DNA from: Ehretia macrophylla
Lineage: Eukaryota; Streptophyta; Magnoliopsida; Boraginales; Ehretiaceae
Direction of reading: 5' to 3'
Length of the DNA: 64,000 nucleotides
NCBI GenBank assembly: GCA_037974665.1
Contig: CM075773.1
Coordinates: 48,128,080-48,192,079 of the forward strand
The notes beneath the pieces are model-generated. The model was not told the origin of the DNA and did no database searches. It saw only the letters and a program-made list of their open reading frames with translations. Of the stretch, positions 57,141 to 64,000 are shown piece after piece (position 1 is the first letter of the stretch; each line of letters starts with the position of its first letter). Made by a program: the position numbers and the translations under genes.

Positions 57141-58351
57141 TACTAGAAAAGTTGGGGTGCTGTGAGACACGGGTTGGCTGGGGTATTTCAAGAAAAGTTG
57201 CAAGCTAATTTGGAGTGGAAAGGGGATAAAATTGGTTATAGAGAGTAGAGATGTTATTTTATGAGGTTTTAAAAAAAAAATTAACAAATTTCTGATAAAA
57301 GGGGTGTAAGTCTCATTTTTAAAAAAATATAAGCTTTAAGTCTCATATATATATATAAAAGTAGAAAGGGTTTAAGTCAAAAATACCCGTATTTATTACT
57401 ATATACTATCTTATTTTCATCACTAATTTATCACATCTCATATAGATACTTAATTGAAATTCTAAAATAATAAACTTTTTTATTTATCTCTTCATGCAAA
57501 CTAAACATTCACATAAAAATTGATAAATTAGTGATAAAAATAAGATTGTATTTTTTTTTTTAAGTAAAAAAATAAGATAGTATCCAATATTAGTCATATT
57601 CATATTACTTGTACTTTACATACATAGACCCGCAAAGAAAAGCTAAACCAATCCAAAAAGGAAAAATAAATTCAACAGATATAGCCAATAAAGTTTCAAA
57701 AGTTGAAAATGGCCCCTCGCAGTTCTCCAGAATTTCGAAAATATTCAAGTTGATACATTCCCATTGCTAGTAGAATCAGCCAATCGTTCATGTAGTCAAT
57801 GTCGGCGGAGGTAGCCATGAACATAGATGCTGTAGGCGTCCACCTTTCTTTGCTTTCTAACTAGAAATTTCAGTGAAGGAAGGGCATGTAAACCCAAAAA
57901 AAAAAACAAAAACAAAAATCATATGCACCAATCATTAACTGCCAAAGCATTATCAGGGAAAAAGGTTTTTAATATGTAGGAAAAAAAGGTGGTGCCCATA
58001 TTCCCCGACAAATTCCACTGGGTAGTCTATCTCTTACGCCAAACGGTTGTTTTACTTGTCCCACCTTGCAAGTTTTAACTCACCACTTCAACAATCTCGA
58101 TCAGGTATCATAATGACATGTCTCTTACACAAATGTTTTTTTGCTAGGAGCAAGGAGGATGTCAACTTAGTTTGGATGGTCGTAGGTCTCACTGTTGAAG
58201 GTTTTTCTCCACTTCAACTCTTGTTAGTTTCTAACGTCATGCTATTTAGACCCCATGTCACTTCAACGTCATGCTATTTAGACACCATGTCACTTCTTTT
58301 TTTCTTTTTTTTTAGTAGTCCCATCTTCGGCTTTCCCTTTTTCCTCTTCCC
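57141..58351. other. Non-coding stretch before family copy 8
   Basis: No gene. A 36-bp direct repeat (cgtcatgctatttagac.ccatgtcacttc) is at 58234 and 58269. The last 50 bp are the family leader. Confidence 0.45.
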
Positions 58352-58988
58352 ATGGCAGAGACTGCAAGAACGAGCCATTTTCTTCACCTCTTCGGACAAA
58401 ACTGGTATGCGCAGTTTAATGTCATGTATATCATAACGAATTCTCATTGTTTGCAAAGCTACAATAATATTCTCCCCTACACTCTCCTTACTGTTCTTGC
58501 ATTCATTGTCCCAGTGCTGATAAACTTTCTGCAATTGAAGTATCAAGCAAAAAATGAATCTCCATTCGAAACCCATCCAGCAACAATGTTTATCGCCATT
58601 ACAAGTCTGCTCCTTATGTTTTGCTTGGCATGTTATGTAATGTCAAAAACTTCATTGACCAATTCCTCACATTCTTATAATGCCAAAATAATTGTTCAAA
58701 AAGTAATGGTGTTTTGTGATACTCTGTCAGTGACAGTTCTATACTTTGTTCTTTTCCCAGACTCTTTCCATCCCATTCTATATTTGCTCCCCATTTGCTT
58801 TTCCGGCAGGTGACATTCTATACTCCAAATTTTGTTCTTTTTGGAGTTTTCTATACTGGAGAGTTATGGTTAACATCCTCCAGCAATCACACATGCAACA
58901 AAGGTTCACAAGAGACGTAACATTGATCCACCAAGCTAGGTTTTTGCCACAGAATGATGCGCACCAAGTAGATTCCCTTCCTGTGTAA
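58352..58988 (+). pseudogene. 4-TM family copy 8, full length with one frameshift
   Basis: From MAETARTSHFLHLFGQNWYA the frame is open for 154 codons through segment 4 (ILYLLPICFS). One extra base at about 58805 (ttttccggcagg instead of ttttcagcagg) causes a stop at 58811-58813. The next frame continues with GDILYSKFCSFWSFLYWRVM and the full tail ending HQVDSLPV at 58988. Without the extra base it would be about 211 residues, like the copy at 42122. A sequencing or assembly error could explain a single-base change, so this copy is the best candidate for a second functional gene. Confidence 0.85.
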
Positions 58989-59340
58989 CCACGGGTCGAA
59001 CTACGATTCTAAGATCAGGGTGTACACTCATATAATAAGAGAGATCAGCATGTGTATTCATACTATGAGAATGATCCAATATAATAAGTTTTTTTTTGTG
59101 TAAGTTCTTTTCCCCTAATTAAGAGTGTCCCCTGCACATACTCTCATGTCAATGTAACTTTGCCATTGTATGTAACTGTAGTATATGCGTAACAAATTAA
59201 TGGATAAATGATATGATTCCACGTTTTGATGGTTTGATGAGCAGGGCAACAAAATGTTACAATATCCACTTTTTGAAGGTTTGGACAGTAGATAATACTA
59301 ATTTGGATTTAAATCCTTTAACATAATAGTATTATTAGAG
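58989..59340 (+). repeat. 3' flank of family copy 8
   Basis: Same flank as after copies 2 and 4, with small deletions. Confidence 0.6.
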
Positions 59341-59929
59341 ATATCAATGGTAGTGAATAACTCAAATACCAAACAAAATACACTAGGCATAGAAACATTT
59401 TACTATTAAAAAATAATTTATCATGCCATTTAAACAAGCAGAACAAGCTCCGATTCCACTTGAAATTTAACACAAATGATGCTAGGATGAACTCAGAGAA
59501 AGAATGAAGAACACAATGTAGGCCATGATTATTAGGAAATTCCTTTATTTCATTATCCAATTTAAACAAGAAATCATAAAATTCTTTTATTTCCTTTCTC
59601 TTGTTTGATTTTTACTTTTACTATCCAAATGAAAAAAAAAAAAATTCTCTTTTTTTCATTTCCATTGTGATTTTTTCTTCTAAATTCCCTTCCTTTACAA
59701 TCTCTCGCAAATCCGGACATACTATAGCACAAGTCTTTAACCACTAGAGTGAGAGAACAATTAAAATAAAAGTAGTAGTTTTTTTATAGCGAATTTACTT
59801 TTATTTAATGACGAGAAACTCAAGTGACGAAGTCTCATCAATAGCTTATACATATGCATCAGGCTCGCGATGCACTCGGTGTCTTTGTCATCGTACAAAA
59901 TTCTATCGATAAATTATTCCATACATCCA
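59341..59929. other. Non-coding stretch with the repeat shared with 18296-18450
   Basis: No gene. The repeat is at 59568-59728. Confidence 0.45.
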
Positions 59930-60095
59930 CGGCCACCCAGCTGTGATCATGGGAGCTGGGACCCACATAAAATGGGGCCACCCCATGTAAATGAATCCGA
60001 CATAGCAAATCTAGCATATTCATCTCTCGTATCCATGCATAATATCGTACATATATGGTTCAGGGTACAAATATATAGTTTGTAAGTGAATGTTA
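59930..60095. repeat. Duplicated flank block, copy B left piece
   Basis: Partner of 50440-50640 and of 55775-55865. Confidence 0.7.
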
Positions 60096-60612
60096 GGACA
60101 TCTTCAATAAAGTTTTAAAACATAATAATTATAATTTTTTAGTAAATATAGAGATTTTAGAAGAAAAAAAGTAATACTAATGGTACATATAAAGCCTCAA
60201 ATCCAAATTTTTGATAAAAAGTTGTCATGCTTCAACAAATTTAGAACTCGGGCTCTATTTTGTTCAATAAATTTGTTGAATAAAATAGAGTCTCAAGAAA
60301 AAGACAAAAAAATTTAGAGCCCACATGGGTCACTTCTAAATCAGATTTGATCACATGAGTCTCTTTAACAAATCAGATTTGACATTTGACTGACAACTTT
60401 AACCAAAAAAAAAAAATAGCAACTTAGGCTCAAAAAAATGGAAGGGACGGCGGGTCCCACCATAGATCTTTAAATTTAGAACCTCCACTGGTGATGAATT
60501 TTTTTAAGAGCCCCTAAAAAACACATAGGGCTCTAAATGAGACTCTAAAAAACAAAGGGACTCTAAATTTATTTTTAGAACCCCTCAATTTAGAGTCTCC
60601 ATTGAGGATACC
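60096..60612. mobile_element. Harbinger-type MITE, 517 bp
   Basis: Left end GGACATCTTCAATAAAGTTT, right end the complement of GGTATCCTCAATGGAGACTC, related to the ends of the Harbinger element at 50643-55749. TTA flanks both sides (60093-60095, 60613-60615). Copy A of the block shows the empty site 'aatgttatatgtt' with a single TTA. No ORF inside, so it would need a transposase in trans. Confidence 0.82.
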
Positions 60613-60615
60613 TTA

Positions 60616-61748
60616 TATGTTATTCAACGCTTGTCACCAGCCAAGCTTGAAAGCTAAGTGTTGTGTACTATTATACCAAGAAGATAGTAGAAGCTATCTC
60701 TTAAATCTAAATGAGTCACCTCTAAAATCCTGCATCGCTAGGTAGTAGTATTTGTGCCAGTTACGAGTATAGGCGTATTTACTTGTTGGAGTAGCACTAT
60801 GAATGAGTGAATTGAAGCTGTATTTTGAATTTTTTTGAAATTTTTAAGGTATTTTAAGGCTTAAAAACTCAGTTTTTAGTCCCCCAAAAAAAGATATCGA
60901 TATATGAATTATAAATTATTTGTTTTTAGCTCACACTGAACAAAAATTCTGAGTATGTCAAGTCTTTAATGGGGATTTATGTAACGTCCCACATTAGTGA
61001 AAAACAACATAGGTCTATAGTTCTTAAGTAGATGTTGTGAATTTGAGTACAAACCTGAGTTAATTATTTTAGGTTAGTGAATTTGAAACTAAAATAATTA
61101 TATTTTAAGCTTATAATACCAGCCTGAGGTTTTGATGTTGGGAAGTGATGGTTTAACAATGCGTGCATGTATGTGTTAAGTATACATACATATACAACTA
61201 TTGAGGACAAGTAAAACTTTTCACTTGTTACCTTTTCTTTCTCGCCATAAACCCCGAAATTCTATTATTAAAGGATTTTTCAATTCATTGATAAATTTTC
61301 ACTTTCAAAAGTCAATCCAAATAAGAGAAAGATTTTCCTAATTACCTCCTTGTCTTTTTTTTTTTTTTTCTTAAATTCTTTGCTCAGAAAGTGCAATCCA
61401 AACCAATGTCCTAAGGTTTTATGTCGACCATGAGTCTAGTTTTTATTTTTATTTTTTGTTAAAGTGATAACCCAGTTACAGGAGTTCGATCCCCGATTGA
61501 ATTTGATGATACCCAATCACCAATTTAAAAATTCACAAATATAACAATGTGTTCCAACACATACTAGAAATCAATCAAGAATTTGAAAGACTTTCAAAGT
61601 CAAACATCCCATATGAGTCTACTTCCTATTATGAACAGGGCTCCAGCAGTTTCTCTGCAGCTTCGTGAATGACATGCTAAACAATTTCAACAACTTTCGG
61701 GGTTGAAAGTGACATCCCAGGGTTGGCTGATGCTGACTCAACATTCGT
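60616..61748. repeat. Intergenic block of the duplicated unit, copy U3
   Basis: Same order as U1 and U2 and the most complete copy, running without a break into promoter and gene copy 9. Confidence 0.75.
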
Positions 61749-61756
61749 TATAAATA
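61749..61756 (+). promoter_or_regulatory. TATA box of family copy 9
   Basis: TATAAATA, 108 bp before the ATG at 61864, conserved with 499-506. An in-frame upstream ATG at 61789 would add 25 residues; it is also present and in frame at copy 1, so the true start is not settled. Confidence 0.55.
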
Positions 61757-61863
61757 ACCTTTCTACTTCTTGATCTACTACAAGTTTTATGACAAAAAAA
61801 GTAATCTACTACAAATCCTCCTCTCCTCTAGCCAAGCATTTTTATCTTCACAGGTGGTCTTAT

Positions 61864-62505
61864 ATGGAAGAGGCTACAACAAGAAGTTATCTTCTTCACC
61901 TCTTCGGAGAAAACTTGTATGCCCAGTTTAATGTCATGTATATGATGACAATTAAGTGTTTTTTGTCGCAAAGCTACCATACCCTAGCTGCTCACCACAC
62001 TATTCTTGCATTCATAGTCCCAGTGCTGCTCAACTTTCTGGAATTGAAGTTTCAAGGCAAAAATGAATCTCCAGCAACAATGCTTATAGCCAATGCGAGT
62101 CTGCTCATATATTACTTTTCATACCATGTTCTGCTGGGAATTTCATTGAGCAATTCTCCCCATTTTTATGCGAAAATTGTTCAAAAAGTTTTGGTGTTTT
62201 TTGGTACTCTGTCAATGGCGTCTCTGTACTCTATTCTTTTTTCAGACTCCATACGCCCCGTTCTATATTTGCTGCCAGTCTGTTTTTCAGCAGGTGACCT
62301 GTTATACAGCAAACTTTGCACGTTATAGAGATTGTTATACTGGAAAATTATGATTAAGATTGGTCGCCGATCACATGTGCAAGAAAGGCTCAGAAGACGA
62401 ACCTTATTCCACCAAACCTAGGTTTTGCCACAGAATGATGCATACCAACAAACTTGGGTTTTACCACAGAACGATGAACACCGAATAGATTTGCTTCCTG
62501 TTTAA
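61864..62505 (+). pseudogene. 4-TM family copy 9, two stop codons and a duplicated tail
   Basis: The frame MEEATTRSYLLHLFGENLYA is open for 154 codons, through all four membrane segments. A TAG at 62326-62328 replaces the Trp codon found in the relatives. A second TAG is at 62419-62421. The same frame runs on to TAA at 62503-62505 and shows the tail motif twice: LPQNDAYQ and then LPQNDEHRIDLLPV, from a duplicated segment of about 36 bp. Compared with copy 4 it lacks a few residues in the first loop. The part before the first stop could still give a 154-residue protein with the four membrane segments. Confidence 0.85.
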
Positions 62506-63364
62506 CACAGTATAGGTGGAACAAAATATTTACAATCCCACTTTTTGAAGATCTAATCAGTGTACAATAATAGTTACTGCTGCCTAATATTACAAGCCCT
62601 GTATCTTCTCTTTTCAATAATTAGGTTTCGTTTTCTCAGTGTCTTTCAGACACTCTATGCTAACTTTTAGTAGTCTTACGCTCCAAAGTACAGAAGGCAC
62701 AGAGACATTTTCCTATTTATAAAAAAACATAATCATGTCATTTAGACAAGACCGAAGGGTTCTTCAACGGTTGGGGGCGCCACCCCTATTTCTAGAGCAT
62801 GGGTCACACCTGCGTGGAAACGCGCTAGTGGGGCACAGTCCACAACTCTTAAGAATTACAGGACTTATCGAGATGAATGAATGATGTCAGGACAAACTCA
62901 GTGAAAGAATAAAGAAGAATATAGAACAGAGAGAGCTCATGTCATGCCCTTTAACATAACCGACAGGATGTAGGCCAATGCTCATTAAGATGGCCCGTTA
63001 AATAATTATGCAAGTTTCAGCTTGTCGCATTACATGTGGCATAATGGTGGACAGCCACGCAAATAGACAGCTACAGGTATTAGCTTATCTACTCTCCCAA
63101 TAGTACTATAAGAATCGGTATTGAACTAGAAGCATAACATAAACAAGACTTGATGCAAGCAGGAAAAGATACTCGACACATAGATGTCGAACAATATTTT
63201 TAGATGTTAAAGATACTGTGATTTAAGTTAAGGATCCATAGACCCAAGCTTATTAAGCCAGTACAACAAATTAATTATCACCAATATAAACCAGTCTACA
63301 AACTATTCTTGTACTAACAGGATATTTCTAAAAGCATGCCCCTAATCTATCCTTCATCACAATA
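62506..63364. other. Region between family copy 9 and the MYB gene; 3' UTR of the latter on the minus strand
   Basis: No ORF of note. It probably contains the 3' UTR of the MYB gene (reading leftward from 63364). About 62990-63040 is a distant match to the repeat at 30774. Confidence 0.45.
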
Positions 63365-63871
63365 CTACACAGCATGGATTGGATTATGGCTAGAATTCAT
63401 GCCTGAACTGCCTGAAGCAGAATTAGCATGAAAAGCCGACTGCCTTGTCGAGCCTTCAACTAATTTCAATGAGAGAGAAGCAGGACGTGAAACACCAATG
63501 GATTCCCCTAAGCTCAGTTTTGAAATGCCGAGAAGCTCATCAACATTGATTGGGCTCTTGGAATGAACTGCTGTTGGCTTAAGCACTTCATGTGTCCCTT
63601 CTTTCGCCTGCTCTACATTGTACCCAGGCCAAATTGGATAAGACAACGGGAAAATTGGTGCAACGTAGGAAGGATATACAACTGGATAAGAGTTCTGTGA
63701 GCTCTCTGTCTTAGGAACCACAGCTTCAGCATCGGTAGAGTTAGTGGAATCCATTAATTCACCTGCGTCATCCTTGGGGAGAGCAGCAGGCAACAGGTCA
63801 TTGCTTTGTGTCACCATTTGTTGAGAGTTTTCAGAGATAAAATCCCTTGATAACATTGGGGTGTCAACTGG
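63365..63871 (-). CDS. MYBS3-like: MYBS3/KUA1-like MYB-related transcription factor, last exon (partial)
   Basis: The exon starts after 'attctgtag' at 63871 (PVDTPMLSRDFI) and ends at the stop at 63365-63367, with 169 residues minus the stop. Conserved blocks are SYPVVYPSYVAPIFPLSYPI, then VLKPTAVHSKSPINVDELL and KLSLGE. LSLKLVEGSTRQSAFHANSA and GSSGMNSSHNPIHAV follow, the C-terminus of plant MYBS3/KUA1 (MYBH) factors. These nuclear proteins bind I-box/TATCCA-type sites through a single SHAQKYF MYB repeat and act as repressors in sugar signalling, growth and senescence. The zinc-finger and MYB repeat exons lie beyond 64000. The LSLKL stretch is an EAR-type repression motif. No damage is visible in this part. 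Confidence 0.9.
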   Translation of the reverse strand, partial: PVDTPMLSRDFISENSQQMVTQSNDLLPAALPKDDAGELMDSTNSTDAEAVVPKTESSQNSYPVVYPSYVAPIFPLSYPIWPGYNVEQAKEGTHEVLKPTAVHSKSPINVDELLGISKLSLGESIGVSRPASLSLKLVEGSTRQSAFHANSASGSSGMNSSHNPIHAV

Positions 63872-64000
63872 CTACAGAATGTCAAGGAGAAAATTGTCAC
63901 AAAAAGTTTGATGCGTCGTAGAAAAGAAGCATAAATAAAAGAACAATTATCATTTCAAGTAGGAGGGAAAATAATATTTCTAGTGAAAAAGTTTTAATCC
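63872..64000 (-). other. Intron of the MYBS3/KUA1-like gene, cut by the window end
   Basis: T-rich on the minus strand and ending in TGTAG. The donor is outside the window. Confidence 0.7.

Noticed and set aside
58780-58830. Intron in family copy 8 around ttttccggcag/gtgac
   Set aside because: All other copies are intronless and continuous there; the difference is a single extra base.

Overview
The window is nuclear DNA of a flowering plant, almost certainly a eudicot. It is AT-rich, has plant-type introns, TATAAATA promoters, long TA microsatellites and nested plant transposons, and carries pieces of plant genes: peroxisomal acyl-CoA oxidase (ACX1 type), nucleoporin NUP96, and a MYBS3/KUA1-type MYB factor. 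I cannot name the species; an asterid is a guess.

The main host content is a dispersed tandem family of one unrecognised small membrane-protein gene. At least nine copies or pieces lie on the + strand: 614-660, 2812-3183, 32547-33110, 42122-42751, 43243-43772, 44120-44226, 45095-45382, 58352-58988 and 61864-62505. The intact reference is 42122-42751 (209 aa): a conserved N-terminal block, four predicted membrane segments, a basic amphipathic stretch and an invariant C-terminal tail ending VDSLPV. Every other copy is broken, each in a different way. The shared unit also covers the 3' flank (about 350 bp) and, for some copies, about 1 kb of 5' flank.

Transposons separate the copies. 3700-16706 is a 13.0 kb CACTA (En/Spm) element with decayed TNP2-like and Transposase_24-like genes and a small reverse-strand gene candidate of unknown origin. 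17326-17943 is an Emigrant-like MITE inside a tandem repeat. 20563-29196 is the 3' part of a Ty1/copia element whose 3' LTR is split by a Ty3-like LTR and a TRIM. 36070-36780 is one end of another CACTA-type element. 37849-39251 is a truncated LTR of the same copia family, next to the first three exons of an ACX1-like gene on the minus strand. 45958-50382 is a minus-strand Helitron carrying NUP96 exons and other exon-like pieces. 50643-55749 is a PIF/Harbinger element with both of its genes, each stopped by a nonsense codon. 60096-60612 is a Harbinger-type MITE in a sister copy of the same duplicated block. The window ends in the last exon of a MYBS3/KUA1-like gene (63365-63871, minus), the only well-supported conserved host gene piece that looks intact as far as it is visible.

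No bacterial-type systems, CRISPR arrays or rRNA/tRNA genes were seen. All boundaries were read by eye from the sequence; no database search was done.
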